Shown piece after piece: positions 1 through 9,514 of a DNA stretch of 64,000 nucleotides (positions within the stretch are counted from its first letter, which is position 1; each line of letters begins with the position of its first letter). The position numbers were made by a program, and so were the translations under genes. Where the stretch lies: assembly GCF_031453555.1 (NCBI RefSeq), contig NZ_JAVIZM010000001.1, positions 1,681,001-1,745,000 on the forward strand, given 5' to 3'. The stretch is from Bacillus sp. SLBN-46 (GTDB lineage: Bacteria > Bacillota > Bacilli > Bacillales > Cytobacillaceae). Below the pieces are notes generated by a model, which ran no database searches, was not told the origin of the DNA, and was given only the letters and a program-made list of their open reading frames with translations.

Positions 1-60
1 ATTTCTGTAAAATGAAACTATACATAAGACCAAAGAATCTATTCCTGAAGGAGTCTCAAA

Positions 61-1134
61 ATGAATGAACAAACATTAAAGCTTTTTCAAACCTTAACGG
101 AGCTTCCAGGTGCACCTGGAAATGAGCATTTAGTAAGAAAGTTTATGAAGGAGCAATTAGCTCAATACTCAGATGAAATTGTTCAAGATCATTTAGGTAG
201 TGTTTTTGGCCTGAAAAAAGGACATGGACAGGGACCAACAGTGATGGTTGCGGGCCATATGGATGAAGTTGGTTTCATGGTAACTTCCATTACTGAAAAC
301 GGAATGGTTCGTTTTCAGCCGCTTGGAGGTTGGTGGAGTCAAGTGCTACTCGCCCAACGGGTTCAGATTATGACAAATAATGGTCCTGTCATTGGGGTAG
401 TAGGTTCGATTCCGCCTCATCTTTTAGATGAGTCAAAACGAAACAAACCAATGGAAATCAAGAATATGTTGGTTGACATTGGTGCAGATAACCTTGAAGA
501 TGCTGAGAAAATCGGAATTAAACCCGGTCAGGCTATTTTGCCGATTTGTCCATTCACTCCGATGGCAAATAAGAAAAAAATCATGGCAAAGGCATGGGAT
601 AACCGGTATGGCTGCGGTTTAGCGATTGAACTTCTTCAAGAATTAAAGGATGAAACATTACCAAATATTCTTTATTCGGGTGCTACGGTCCAAGAGGAAG
701 TAGGTTTACGCGGTGCTCAGACAGCCGCAAATATGATTAAGCCTGACATCTTCTTTGCACTTGATGCAAGCCCTGCCAATGACATGAGTGGAGACAAACT
801 AGAATTCGGTCAATTAGGCAAGGGTGCATTGCTTCGAATCCTTGATAGATCCATGGTTACGCATCGTGGGATGAGAGAGTTTGTTCTTGATACTGCGGAA
901 ACACATCAGATTCCATATCAATATTTCGTTTCACAGGGTGGAACAGATGCAGGACGTGTTCATCAATCCAATGAGGGCGTTCCAAGTGCTGTAGTGGGAA
1001 TTTGTTCACGCTACATCCATACCCATGCATCAATCATCCATATTGATGACTATGCCGCAGCGAAAGAATTAATTGTTAAACTTGTTAAAGCATGTGACCA
1101 AACTACGGTTGATACCATTCGATCAAACAGCTAA
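61..1134 (+). CDS. ytoP: M42 family metallopeptidase (YtoP-like aminopeptidase)
   Basis: A 357-residue cytosolic zinc/cobalt aminopeptidase of the M42 (glutamyl aminopeptidase/tetrahedral TET) family. Visible family landmarks are AGHMDEVG (about residues 65-72, metal ligands H66 and D68), the AWDNR segment near D180, the paired glutamates of QEEVGLRGA near 212-213 (catalytic base region), D235 in ALDAS, and the late IHTHASIIH histidines. The ATG is preceded by AAGGAG at a good distance. It is the first gene in the window and is closed by a strong terminator. The exact peptide substrate cannot be read from sequence; the family assignment is secure. Confidence 0.9.
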   Translation: MNEQTLKLFQTLTELPGAPGNEHLVRKFMKEQLAQYSDEIVQDHLGSVFGLKKGHGQGPTVMVAGHMDEVGFMVTSITENGMVRFQPLGGWWSQVLLAQRVQIMTNNGPVIGVVGSIPPHLLDESKRNKPMEIKNMLVDIGADNLEDAEKIGIKPGQAILPICPFTPMANKKKIMAKAWDNRYGCGLAIELLQELKDETLPNILYSGATVQEEVGLRGAQTAANMIKPDIFFALDASPANDMSGDKLEFGQLGKGALLRILDRSMVTHRGMREFVLDTAETHQIPYQYFVSQGGTDAGRVHQSNEGVPSAVVGICSRYIHTHASIIHIDDYAAAKELIVKLVKACDQTTVDTIRSNS

Positions 1135-1141
1135 TTTTTCG

Positions 1142-1168
1142 GGAGGCATGGTTCATGCCTCCTTTTTA
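1142..1168 (+). terminator. Rho-independent terminator after ytoP
   Basis: Perfect 9-bp stem GGAGGCATG / CATGCCTCC with a 3-nt loop, followed by a run of five T. Confidence 0.85.
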
Positions 1169-1192
1169 TGCAGATAAAGGAGACAATAAGAG

Positions 1193-1705
1193 ATGAAAAT
1201 TATTATTGGTTCGAACAATCCAGCAAAAATTTTAGCAGTAAAAAATGGATTCAATCATGAGGTAGCTGAATTTGTAGCGTTAGATATTCCATCGAATGTG
1301 AGCGATCAGCCTTTTTCTGATGATGAAACGATCCAAGGAGCAATCAATCGAGCTATAGGGGCATTAAGGCAGGGTAATGGTGATATTGGTATAGGTCTAG
1401 AAGGTGGTGTACAAGAAACATCCCACGGTCTGATGCTTTGTAACTGGGGAGCACTAGCCTCTCGAACTGGGGAGCCTATTATTGCTGGAGGGGCAAGATT
1501 TCTTCTTCCTGAAGAAATTGCTGTAAGGCTTAGAGCAGGAGAAGAGCTTGGTCCAGTCATGGATGATTATGCTAAAATGAAGAACGTAAGGAAACACGAG
1601 GGAGCAGTAGGGATATTCACTAATGGTGTAATTAATCGGGTAGATATGTTTTCACACCTCACAAATCTTTTAGTGGGTCAATATTACTACCGAAAAAGCA
1701 ATTAA
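1193..1705 (+). CDS. DUF84 family inosine/xanthosine triphosphatase-like protein
   Basis: A 170-residue protein beginning MKIIIGSNNPAKILAVK, the nucleotide-binding start typical of the DUF84/YjjX family. The family removes non-canonical purine nucleoside triphosphates (ITP, XTP) from the pool. Other visible family features are the GIGLEGGV segment near residue 66 and the DYAKMKNVRKHEGAVG stretch towards the C-terminus. The length is normal for the family. An AGGAGA Shine-Dalgarno precedes the ATG. It follows the ytoP terminator, so it probably has its own promoter or is read through weakly. Substrate specificity is inferred from the family only. Confidence 0.8.
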   Translation: MKIIIGSNNPAKILAVKNGFNHEVAEFVALDIPSNVSDQPFSDDETIQGAINRAIGALRQGNGDIGIGLEGGVQETSHGLMLCNWGALASRTGEPIIAGGARFLLPEEIAVRLRAGEELGPVMDDYAKMKNVRKHEGAVGIFTNGVINRVDMFSHLTNLLVGQYYYRKSN

Positions 1706-1822
1706 CAGAACAGAATAGCTTTTTTTCGACAACCGCATTCGACAAAAGTCTTGTCTTTTGAATATTCTGGCAGGTATGATATATTTATAGGACTTTGTTC
1801 GTATGAACGGGAGGCGAAAAAG

Positions 1823-2344
1823 CTGAAATTTTTAAAAGCCATTACTATTTTCATACTATCGCTGCTTTTACTAAGTGCATGTAGCGACAATGCTTCGATC
1901 AAAGAAGAAAGTAAAGCTGCAATAAAAACAGCGAAAGCAACGTTTACTGAAAAAGAGAAACAGCCAAATAAAAAGAGTGGGAAGATTCACTTTTTCTTAC
2001 CTGCAGGATATGTTATAAAAAGTGAATCAGCTAATAATATTATTTTAAGAAACGGTTCAGATACGTATATTCTTTTCTTTAACCCAAAGGAAAGCACAAC
2101 AAGTGATGTTGTGTACAAAGCAACTGTCGATCAATATAAGGAATTATATACAAATGAGAAATTTACTTCTACCGACAACAAGCTTGGGTTTATAACCATT
2201 GATCAACTTAAGGACGATGGTTTAAATGAATTAACAATCGGAGTGGGCGGGGCAAAAATAACGACGCAATCTGAAACAAGTGATTTGGTACAAAATACGA
2301 AAACTATGATGCAAATAGTTAATTCAGTCAATCTCACAGAATAA
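1823..2344 (+). CDS. Putative lipoprotein, probable CTG start
   Basis: I do not recognise a named family. Reading from a CTG codon at 1823, six bases after GGGAGGCG, gives a 173-residue protein with a textbook lipoprotein signal: KFLKA basic start, hydrophobic stretch, and lipobox LSAC with the cysteine about residue 20. The remainder is a soluble, lysine-rich extracytoplasmic domain. An upstream in-frame ATG at 1751 would add 24 residues, including charged and cysteine-containing sequence ahead of the signal peptide, and lacks a ribosome site, so I prefer the CTG start. It lies directly before ytpP. Its stop is 15 bp from the ytpP start, suggesting one operon. Function unknown. Confidence 0.6.
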   Translation: MKFLKAITIFILSLLLLSACSDNASIKEESKAAIKTAKATFTEKEKQPNKKSGKIHFFLPAGYVIKSESANNIILRNGSDTYILFFNPKESTTSDVVYKATVDQYKELYTNEKFTSTDNKLGFITIDQLKDDGLNELTIGVGGAKITTQSETSDLVQNTKTMMQIVNSVNLTE

Positions 2345-2359
2345 TTGGAGGCGTTAATT

Positions 2360-2674
2360 ATGAGAAATTTAGAATCAATGGAGCAATTTGAACAACTTCG
2401 GGACCAAGGGAAAACCATTTTTATGTTTTCTGCAGGCTGGTGTCCAGATTGTCGGGTAATTGAACCAATCCTTCCAGAGATCGAAGCAAAATTTAATGAA
2501 TACACCTTTGTTCATATAGACCGTGACGACTACATTGATTTGTGCCAGCAATTAGATGTATTCGGCATTCCAAGCTTTATTGCTTTCGAAAACGGAAAGG
2601 AACTCGGCCGCTTCGTAAGTAAAGACAGGAAAACACAAGAAGAAATCGAACAATTCATCAATGGTTTAAAATAA
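2360..2674 (+). CDS. ytpP: Thioredoxin-like protein YtpP
   Basis: A 104-residue thioredoxin-fold protein. The active site is WCPDC (about residues 26-30) and the cis-proline region is FGIPSF near 68-73. WCPDC replaces the usual WCGPC, as in YtpP-type proteins, so it may act in low-molecular-weight thiol (bacillithiol) redox chemistry rather than as a general thioredoxin; that role is inference. The start at 2360 has TTGGAGGCG upstream; a longer in-frame opening from 2345 lacks one. It is probably cotranscribed with the upstream lipoprotein and ends at a clear terminator. Confidence 0.85.
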   Translation: MRNLESMEQFEQLRDQGKTIFMFSAGWCPDCRVIEPILPEIEAKFNEYTFVHIDRDDYIDLCQQLDVFGIPSFIAFENGKELGRFVSKDRKTQEEIEQFINGLK

Positions 2675-2684
2675 TAGGTTCCGG

Positions 2685-2720
2685 GGCTGACTCTTTGCTT
2701 TTGAGTCAGCCTCATTTTTA
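2685..2720 (+). terminator. Terminator after ytpP
   Basis: 9-bp stem GGCTGACTC / GAGTCAGCC, followed by a T-rich tail (ATTTTTA). Confidence 0.75.
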
Positions 2721-2760
2721 TTGTACAATGGATTAGCAGCCCTTGAAGGGAGGAACAAAC

Positions 2761-3555
2761 ATGAAAATGGACAGTAAAAAAATGAGAAGAGAATTAGAAA
2801 CTCGTTTAGCAAATGAGGAACGAGTCATTTCCTATGACCGAGAGAAAGACACTCTCAGATTTGAAAACAAAGCAACAGGTAAGGGGATTACCGTCACAAT
2901 ACCTGGAATTATAGCCAAATGGCATACCGAAAAAGAAAAGGCGATTGATGAAGTCGTTTATTATGTAAATGAAGGTCTGCAAGCAATGGAGGATACCGTT
3001 CAGTTAACCGATCATGAAAAGAATATTTTTCCGGTTATTCGGTCTACGTCTTTTCCTAATGAATCAGAAGAGGGAAACCCGTTCATGAGCGACGAACATA
3101 CGGCCGAGACGAAGATCTATTACGCCTATGACATGGGGAAGACGTACCGGTTAATTGACCGTCGAATCATGGAAAAGGAAGGCTGGGAAGCGAATAGAAT
3201 TAAGGAAATTGCCTTATTCAACGCAAGATCCCTGTCAACTCCTCTTAAGGAAGATCAGGTCGCTGGGAATAGTTTTTATTTTCTCAACACCAATGATGGA
3301 TATGATGCAAGCCGAATACTAAATAAAGGCTTCCTCAATGAAATGCAGAAACGAATGGTTGGGACGATGGTTTTAGCCGTTCCCCACCAAGATGTATTAA
3401 TCATGGCAGATATTCGTAACGACAGAGGATATGATGTTATGGCCCAGATGGCTATGAGCTTTTTTGCGAATGGTCGTGTTCCAATTACAGCTTTGTCATT
3501 CATCTATGAAAATGGGGAATTAGAACCCATTTTCATTTTGGGAAAAAATAAATAA
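2761..3555 (+). CDS. ytpQ: DUF1444 family protein YtpQ
   Basis: A 264-residue protein of the DUF1444/UPF0354 family, whose function is not established. The chosen ATG at 2761 follows GGGAGGAAC; an upstream opening at 2743 overlaps the Shine-Dalgarno itself. The sequence has no signal peptide or membrane segment and is probably cytosolic. In B. subtilis, as I recall, a tRNA-binding-domain gene (ytpR) follows ytpQ and precedes sftA. Here only about 160 bp separate ytpQ from sftA and no ytpR-like frame is present. Confidence 0.8.
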   Translation: MKMDSKKMRRELETRLANEERVISYDREKDTLRFENKATGKGITVTIPGIIAKWHTEKEKAIDEVVYYVNEGLQAMEDTVQLTDHEKNIFPVIRSTSFPNESEEGNPFMSDEHTAETKIYYAYDMGKTYRLIDRRIMEKEGWEANRIKEIALFNARSLSTPLKEDQVAGNSFYFLNTNDGYDASRILNKGFLNEMQKRMVGTMVLAVPHQDVLIMADIRNDRGYDVMAQMAMSFFANGRVPITALSFIYENGELEPIFILGKNK

Positions 3556-3569
3556 AATGAATGAAAGAA

Positions 3570-3598
3570 GGATCACATCAAGTGGTCTTTTTTCATTA
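3570..3598 (+). terminator. Terminator after ytpQ
   Basis: GATCAC / GTGGTC stem with one G-T pair and a 5-nt loop, followed by six T. Confidence 0.6.
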
Positions 3599-3717
3599 CT
3601 TCTTTGGAGGATATATCCAATTCGAATATATTTCGACTTATTCTGAGAAATTATCTCGAAAAAATATCAAATACTGATAAAATAGAATGATAGATGAAAG
3701 TAGAAAGAGTGATAGTT

Positions 3718-6120
3718 TTGAGCTGGATCCAAAACTTTTTTCAAAAGTTTAAAAAAGATGAGGAAGAGGAATTAAACGAATTTGTTATACATAACCCTAG
3801 AAACAATGAACTTCCACATCAAAACCAATACGAAAGTTTAAAGGATTTAGATACGAGAATTTCCTATCAATATCCAAAAGGTGGCCTGCGTTCTTCCACA
3901 ACACCTTTACATGAGGTCAAGCCCAAAGCTAAGGAGAATGTCCGACAGAAAAGGATTTTAGAGAAACAGCCTGAAAAGAGAAGTAGAAGGGAACAAAAAG
4001 AAACCCAACCTGTAAAAACGGAAGTCCCAAAACCAATCAATGAGCCGAAGCAACAACCGAGAATGAGGGGCCCATTTCACCCAACAGAAATTCCTTCTCC
4101 AATTTTCGGGTTTAACAGGCCTAAGAAAACAGAGATGATTGTCGAGCATGAGTTGAGCCACTTTTTAAACGAAGAGGATAAGGATCAGCTTAACCATTCA
4201 GCAGTATTTGAAGAGATAATTGCTGAAGCGTCCCTTATAACGAATGAGGAATCTAGTATTGAATCCTTGCAAGAAAATGTGATAGAGGCGATTGAATATG
4301 AGCCTGAACCAATGGAGGTTGAACCGGAATTACCGGTTGAAACTTCTGTCGAGCTACAAGCTGAACTTGAGGATGTAACCGAAACCCAACCCGAGCAGCC
4401 TGAAACTAAGCGTTCTCGTTTGCCATTTAATGTAATGATGTTAAAGCAGGATAAACTAAAATGGGAAGAAAAATTACAAAGAAGCGAACGTGAGCAGCCT
4501 ATTCAGGCGCGTAAGAACACTTTAGTAGAAAAAACAGGTGATACTTCATTAGAAAGACTACTAGAAAGGACAATGGTGGAGCCAAAAGATAGGACGAGAG
4601 AAAAACCAGTAGAAAAGTCCATTGAAAAACCAACTGATAAGCCAATTATTCAGACGGTTGTTTCCTCTCCAACCGTGGCGGAGAAAGTTGAACAGGTAAC
4701 GTCCAATGGAACTTATATGCTCCCTCCATCAAGTCTATTACATCCACCCGTTAAAGAAGACAAAGATATTGGTTGGTTGTTAGAGCAAGAAGAACTCCTA
4801 AATATTACATTGAAAAACTTTAATGTTGGTGCAAGTGTGGTCAACGTGACCCAAGGTCCATCTGTTACCCGCTTTGAGGTACAACCCGAACCAGGAGTAA
4901 AAGTAAACAAAATTACTAATTTAAGTGATGATATTAAATTAAGTCTAGCAGCAAGGGATATTCGGATTGAAGCACCTATACCGGGAAAACATACTATTGG
5001 TATTGAAGTGCCAAATCAAAAGTCAAGACCCGTTTTAATAAATGAAATCATTCAAAGTAGTGTGTTTCAAGAATCTACTTCTCCTTTAACAGCAGTAATG
5101 GGGCTGGATATTGCAGGGAAACCGATTGTAACTGACTTAAAGAAAATGCCACACGGGCTAATTGCTGGGGCAACAGGTTCAGGTAAAAGCGTATGTATTA
5201 ATACAATTTTAGTTAGCCTATTATGTAAAGCCAGTCCAGAAGATCTAAAGCTATTACTGATTGACCCAAAAGTGGTAGAACTTGCACCGTATAACCGAAT
5301 TCCACACCTTGTTAGCCCTGTCATTACCGATGTAAAAGCAGCAACAGCTGCATTAAAGTGGGCTGTGGATGAAATGGAAAGGCGATATGAGCTCTTCGCT
5401 CATGCGGGTGTTCGTGATATAAACCGATTTAATGAACTCGCAATAAAGCATAAGCGCTATTCTGATAAGCTGCCTTTTATTGTGATAATCATCGACGAGT
5501 TAGCCGATTTAATGATGATGTCACCAGCAGATGTGGAAGAAGCAATTTGTAGAATAGCTCAAAAAGCCAGGGCATGCGGTATTCATCTTATTGTAGCCAC
5601 ACAAAGACCATCGGTGGATGTTATAACTGGATTAATAAAAGCCAATATTCCAACCCGAATCGCTTTTTCTGTTTCTTCCCAAGTGGATTCACGTACCATT
5701 ATTGACATTAGTGGGGCGGAAAAATTACTTGGTCGTGGCGATATGCTGTTCTTAGAAAATGGTTCATCAAAACCAGTAAGATTGCAGGGAACGTTTGTAT
5801 CGGATGAAGAAATTGATCTTGTGGTTGCCCATGTAAGGGATCAACGCGAACCAGACTATTTATTCGAACAAGAAGAGCTGCTGAAAAAGGCCCAAGTAAC
5901 AGAGGAAGAAGATGAACTCTTTTATGAAGCTTGTGAATTTATTATTGAGCAAGGGGGAGCATCCACTTCAAGCCTGCAACGGCGTTTTAAAATTGGCTAT
6001 AATAGAGCAGCAAGATTAATGGATATACTTGAACAAAATGGATATATTACAAGTGCAAATGGGAGTAAGCCTCGTGAGGTCTTAATAACAGGAGCTGATT
6101 TAGAGGCCATTCAAGAATAA
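3718..6120 (+). CDS. sftA: DNA translocase SftA (FtsK/SpoIIIE family)
   Basis: An 800-residue soluble septal DNA translocase that helps clear DNA from the division plane before septum closure. A long acidic, proline- and glutamate-rich linker (roughly residues 30-330) joins an N-terminal septum-targeting region to the motor. The motor has Walker A GATGSGKS at about 484-491, DPKVVEL, Walker B IIIDELADLMM, and ATQRPSVDVITG. It ends in a winged-helix gamma-type domain (SLQRRFKIGYNRAARLMD). Unlike SpoIIIE/FtsK there is no multi-pass N-terminus. I place the start at TTG 3718 because the family begins MSW; an ATG at 3694 in the same frame is an alternative. Confidence 0.9.
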   Translation: MSWIQNFFQKFKKDEEEELNEFVIHNPRNNELPHQNQYESLKDLDTRISYQYPKGGLRSSTTPLHEVKPKAKENVRQKRILEKQPEKRSRREQKETQPVKTEVPKPINEPKQQPRMRGPFHPTEIPSPIFGFNRPKKTEMIVEHELSHFLNEEDKDQLNHSAVFEEIIAEASLITNEESSIESLQENVIEAIEYEPEPMEVEPELPVETSVELQAELEDVTETQPEQPETKRSRLPFNVMMLKQDKLKWEEKLQRSEREQPIQARKNTLVEKTGDTSLERLLERTMVEPKDRTREKPVEKSIEKPTDKPIIQTVVSSPTVAEKVEQVTSNGTYMLPPSSLLHPPVKEDKDIGWLLEQEELLNITLKNFNVGASVVNVTQGPSVTRFEVQPEPGVKVNKITNLSDDIKLSLAARDIRIEAPIPGKHTIGIEVPNQKSRPVLINEIIQSSVFQESTSPLTAVMGLDIAGKPIVTDLKKMPHGLIAGATGSGKSVCINTILVSLLCKASPEDLKLLLIDPKVVELAPYNRIPHLVSPVITDVKAATAALKWAVDEMERRYELFAHAGVRDINRFNELAIKHKRYSDKLPFIVIIIDELADLMMMSPADVEEAICRIAQKARACGIHLIVATQRPSVDVITGLIKANIPTRIAFSVSSQVDSRTIIDISGAEKLLGRGDMLFLENGSSKPVRLQGTFVSDEEIDLVVAHVRDQREPDYLFEQEELLKKAQVTEEEDELFYEACEFIIEQGGASTSSLQRRFKIGYNRAARLMDILEQNGYITSANGSKPREVLITGADLEAIQE

Positions 6121-6228
6121 TATAAATCAATAATCCACCGTATTCTTTCTAGGTACGAACGAATAATAATGAATGCCAATTCTGGATAGCAAAGATAATT
6201 GACACTAATAGTTTTTACGCGAAAACAA

Positions 6229-6237
6229 TGTTATAAT
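6229..6237 (+). promoter_or_regulatory. Extended -10 promoter candidate for murC
   Basis: TGTTATAAT, an extended -10 (TGnTATAAT), lies about 115 bp before murC. A TTGACA at 6199-6204 is too far upstream (27-bp gap) to pair with it. Confidence 0.4.
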
Positions 6238-6351
6238 AATTAAATGATTTTAAATAAGTAAGCTACTTGTTCAGTAATTCTATAAACAATGTCAAATACA
6301 GACAGATGTCATATACTGTTTTACAGATAGACGTTGGTTGGAGGTTCTTCT

Positions 6352-7653
6352 ATGACTATTTACCATTTTGTAGGTATTAAGGGGTCTGGGATGAGTGCAT
6401 TGGCACAAGTTCTGCATGATATGAAATTTGAGGTTCAAGGCTCCGATGTCGAAAAGCGCTTTTTTACTCAACTTGCCCTTGAACAATCCGGAATAAAGAT
6501 ATTTCCCTTTCAAAAGGAAAATATCAAGCCAGGAATGACGATTATTGCAGGAAATGCCTATCCAGATACGCATGAGGAGATTCAAGAGGCAATGAAACTT
6601 GGACTTCCAGTAATAAGGTACCATCGTTTCTTAGGCGATTTTATGCAGAATTTTACAAGTGTTGCGATTACTGGTGCACACGGAAAAACCTCTACGACTG
6701 GTTTACTGGCTCATGTGATTAAAGGAGCTAAACCTACAAGCTTTTTAATTGGCGATGGAACCGGAAAAGGACAAGAAGGGGCAGAATATTTTGTATTTGA
6801 GGCGTGTGAATACAGAAGGCACTTCTTATCGTATTTCCCTGATTATGCCATTATGACAAACATTGATTTTGATCATCCAGATTACTTTGCCAATATTGAA
6901 GATGTATTCTCAGCCTTCCAAGAGATGGCTGTTCAAGTGAAAAAAGGAATATTTGCTTATGGTGATGATGAGCAGCTTCAGAGAATTCAGGCAAAGGTTC
7001 CTGTATTGTTTTATGGATTTGGCGACGAAAATGATTATCAGGCAAAAAATCTTGTCAAATCCACCAATGGAACAACCTTTGATGTATTTATTCGTAATAC
7101 TTTTTATGACACATTCTCAATCCCTACATTTGGGGATCACAGCGTGTTAAATGCGCTTTCAGTCATCGGTTTATGCCACTATGAAGAGATTGATGTTACT
7201 ATCGTGAAAGAACACTTGCTAACATTCCAAGGTGTGAAAAGAAGATTTTCCGAAAAGAAAATTGGAACGCAAATCTTAATCGATGATTATGCCCATCATC
7301 CGACTGAAATCAAAGCAACCATTGATGCTGCAAAGCAGAAATATCCTGATAAAAAAATTGTCGCTGTATTCCAACCACATACTTTTACACGTACCCAAGC
7401 CTTTTTAGAAGATTTTGCAGAGAGTCTGCGTCTAGCTGATAAAGCGTACTTGTGTGAAATTTTTGGGTCAGCTCGAGAAAATCATGGAAAGCTGACAATT
7501 AAGGATTTACAGGAAAAAATTGATGGTTCTGAGATTCTATCAGAAGAAAATACTTCAGTATTAAATGACTACGACAATAGTGTAATCATATTTATGGGTG
7601 CAGGGGATATTCAGAAGTTCCAGGAATCTTATGAAAAACTGATCACTAAATAA
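6352..7653 (+). CDS. murC: UDP-N-acetylmuramate--L-alanine ligase MurC
   Basis: A 433-residue cytosolic ligase that adds L-alanine to UDP-MurNAc in peptidoglycan precursor synthesis. The N-terminal UDP-binding start is [15 protein letters not shown]. The ATP-binding P-loop GAHGKTSTT is at about residues 108-116. The [12 protein letters not shown] and [10 protein letters not shown] segments are typical of Mur ligases, and the C-terminal domain contains FQPHTFTRT. The ATG at 6352 follows TTGGAGG; the open frame extends a few codons upstream through the Shine-Dalgarno. It lies downstream of sftA as in Bacillus and ends at a strong bidirectional hairpin. Confidence 0.95.
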   Translation: MTIYHFVGIKGSGMSALAQVLHDMKFEVQGSDVEKRFFTQLALEQSGIKIFPFQKENIKPGMTIIAGNAYPDTHEEIQEAMKLGLPVIRYHRFLGDFMQNFTSVAITGAHGKTSTTGLLAHVIKGAKPTSFLIGDGTGKGQEGAEYFVFEACEYRRHFLSYFPDYAIMTNIDFDHPDYFANIEDVFSAFQEMAVQVKKGIFAYGDDEQLQRIQAKVPVLFYGFGDENDYQAKNLVKSTNGTTFDVFIRNTFYDTFSIPTFGDHSVLNALSVIGLCHYEEIDVTIVKEHLLTFQGVKRRFSEKKIGTQILIDDYAHHPTEIKATIDAAKQKYPDKKIVAVFQPHTFTRTQAFLEDFAESLRLADKAYLCEIFGSARENHGKLTIKDLQEKIDGSEILSEENTSVLNDYDNSVIIFMGAGDIQKFQESYEKLITK

Positions 7654-7660
7654 ATAAAAG

Positions 7661-7694
7661 AAAGGCTGACACAAATAAGTGTCAGCCTTTACTG
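7661..7694. terminator. Bidirectional terminator between murC and M29 peptidase
   Basis: Perfect 12-bp stem AAAGGCTGACAC / GTGTCAGCCTTT with a 6-nt loop. The A and T flanks let it serve both converging genes. Confidence 0.85.
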
Positions 7695-7695
7695 T

Positions 7696-8811
7696 TTATT
7701 TTAAATTGTCAGGATTTAATACTTCTAATTCTGGTAGCACGAAAAGACCATCTTTTCGAATGAGTACATCGTCAAAATAGATTTCCCCTCCGCCATACTC
7801 CGGACGCTGAATGTTAACCATATCCCAATGAATATTAGAGTGGTTTCCATTAAACGCATCATCATAGCATTGTCCAGGAGTGAAGTGGAAGCTGCCGGCA
7901 ATCTTTTCATCAAATAAAATATCCTGCATCGGATTTAAGATGAAAGGGTTGACTCCGATTGCAAACTCTCCCACGTAGCGTGCTCCCTCATCTGTATCAA
8001 AGATCTTGTTAATACGACTAGAATCGTTAGACTCAGCCTCAACAATTTTACCATCTCTAAAAGTGAGCTTAACATTTTCAAAGGTAAAGCCTTGGTAAGG
8101 TGACGGTGTGTTATACGTGATGACTCCATTTACTGAATCACGAACAGGAGCTGTGTATACTTCACCATCAGGAATATTTAATCTTCCTGCACATTTAATA
8201 GCCGGTATATCTTTTATAGAGAAGCTTAAATCTGTTCCAGGTCCAGTGATGCGCACCTTGTCTGTTCGGTTCATCAGTTCAACCAAGCTGTCCATGGCTT
8301 GATCCATTTTACCGTAATCCAAGTTACAAACATTAAAATAAAAGTCTTCAAATGCTTCTGTACTCATCTTGGCCAATTGCGCCATTGATGATGTTGGATA
8401 GCGAAGAACAACCCATTTTGTTTTTGGTACACGAATATCACGGTGTACCTTTTTTCCGATTGTAGAGCCGTGAATTTTCATCTTTTCATCAGGAACATCA
8501 GCTTGTTCATTGATGTTATCTCCAGAACGCAGCCCTATGTATGCATCCATCTTACTCATAACATTTGCTTCAAAATCAGCCATCATATTATATTGCTCTT
8601 CTTCGGCACCGAATAATAGCGCACGGTCAACCTGATGATCTTTTAACAGAACAAATGGATATCCACCTGCAGCATAGGCTTCCTTCACGAGCGCAGTTAC
8701 AAGTTCACGTTGCAACCCAAAATTTTCAATTAACACCTTTTCACCTTTTTGGAGCTGCACAGAATAATTTATTAAATTCTTTGCCAGTTTCTCGATACGA
8801 GGATCTTTCAT
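7696..8811 (-). CDS. ampS: M29 family aminopeptidase (AmpS type)
   Basis: A 371-residue thermophilic-type metallo-aminopeptidase (family M29). Diagnostic segments are RLNIPDGEVYTAPV (metal-ligand region), the FTFENVKLTF strand, the YVGEFAIGVNP motif, and the C-terminal GNHSNIHWDMV and GGGEIYFDDVLI stretches carrying His, Asp and Glu ligands. The ATG at 8811 has GGAGG seven bases upstream; the longer frame to 8829 would start inside the ribosome site. It is a single-gene unit converging on murC. The cytosolic peptide-turnover role is inferred from the family. Confidence 0.88.
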   Translation of the reverse strand: MKDPRIEKLAKNLINYSVQLQKGEKVLIENFGLQRELVTALVKEAYAAGGYPFVLLKDHQVDRALLFGAEEEQYNMMADFEANVMSKMDAYIGLRSGDNINEQADVPDEKMKIHGSTIGKKVHRDIRVPKTKWVVLRYPTSSMAQLAKMSTEAFEDFYFNVCNLDYGKMDQAMDSLVELMNRTDKVRITGPGTDLSFSIKDIPAIKCAGRLNIPDGEVYTAPVRDSVNGVITYNTPSPYQGFTFENVKLTFRDGKIVEAESNDSSRINKIFDTDEGARYVGEFAIGVNPFILNPMQDILFDEKIAGSFHFTPGQCYDDAFNGNHSNIHWDMVNIQRPEYGGGEIYFDDVLIRKDGLFVLPELEVLNPDNLK

Positions 8812-8973
8812 GGTAACGCCTCCAAACAATTATGTAAGTACAATACTATTGTAACCGAATAATGATTGAAAGTTGAAAAATAAAGTAATTTCTTACGTAT
8901 GAATAGTGAATTTTTTAAAGGAATAGCAGGAAAACAAGACAAATGAATGGAAGTAGTATAAGATATTAGCGAG

Positions 8974-8998
8974 GTTTATATCCATGATGGATGGGTAA
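8974..8998 (+). promoter_or_regulatory. Sigma-B-type promoter for ytxGHJ
   Basis: GTTTAT at 8974-8979 and GGGTAA at 8993-8998 are separated by 13 bp. This matches the general-stress sigma-B consensus (GTTTaa, 13-15 bp, GGGwAw). In B. subtilis the ytxGHJ operon is known as sigma-B dependent. Confidence 0.7.
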
Positions 8999-9031
8999 TA
9001 CATATTGATATAGTTAAGGCGGAGGTGCACG

Positions 9032-9496
9032 ATGCAAATTATTTTATACTTAAGCGTAGCCTTGATAGCCATTGCGTTTTTTGTGCTAGTTATCTACTTA
9101 TCAAAAACGCTTAAATCACTTCAGGGCACACTTACAAGCGTTTCAAAAACGCTGTCAGGATTAGAAAAACAGTTGGATGGGGTTACAAGCGAAACTACAT
9201 TACTTTTACAAAAGACCAATGCACTAGCTGAAGATATTCAGCAAAAATCCGAAAGTTTAAATAGTGTGGTGGATGCTGTAAAGGACGTTGGGGTGACCGT
9301 TTCCAAATTCAATGGAACGTTACTGAACTTAACCAATACTGTTGATCAGCAAGTAGAAGATAGTAAAGAAAAAATCTCACAAATAGTTCAATGGAGTAAT
9401 GTAATCCTTGAATTGAAGGATAAATGGCAAGCTAGAAAGCAAATAAAACAAGAAAAAGAATCAGAACAAATGACTAAAAGGGTAAGATCTCATTAG
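9032..9496 (+). CDS. ytxG: General stress protein YtxG (DUF948)
   Basis: A 154-residue DUF948 protein. One N-terminal transmembrane helix (about residues 3-24) is followed by a long heptad-rich coiled-coil region (residues 28-110) and a charged tail, so it is membrane-anchored with a cytoplasmic coiled coil. It is first in the ytxG-ytxH-ytxJ stress operon, 18 bp before ytxH and downstream of a sigma-B-like promoter. A GGCGGAGGTG Shine-Dalgarno precedes the ATG. Molecular function is not established. Confidence 0.85.
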   Translation: MQIILYLSVALIAIAFFVLVIYLSKTLKSLQGTLTSVSKTLSGLEKQLDGVTSETTLLLQKTNALAEDIQQKSESLNSVVDAVKDVGVTVSKFNGTLLNLTNTVDQQVEDSKEKISQIVQWSNVILELKDKWQARKQIKQEKESEQMTKRVRSH

Positions 9497-9514
9497 AATT
9501 AAGGAGGAACGAAG

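Noticed and set aside
19..60. Possible end of an upstream gene at the left edge
   Set aside because: Only about 60 bp are available and they read as an ordinary AT-rich leader with the ytoP ribosome site; no coding signal.
6199..6237. TTGACA and TATAAT before murC as one promoter
   Set aside because: The gap is 27 bp, too long for a sigma-A promoter; only the extended -10 was kept.
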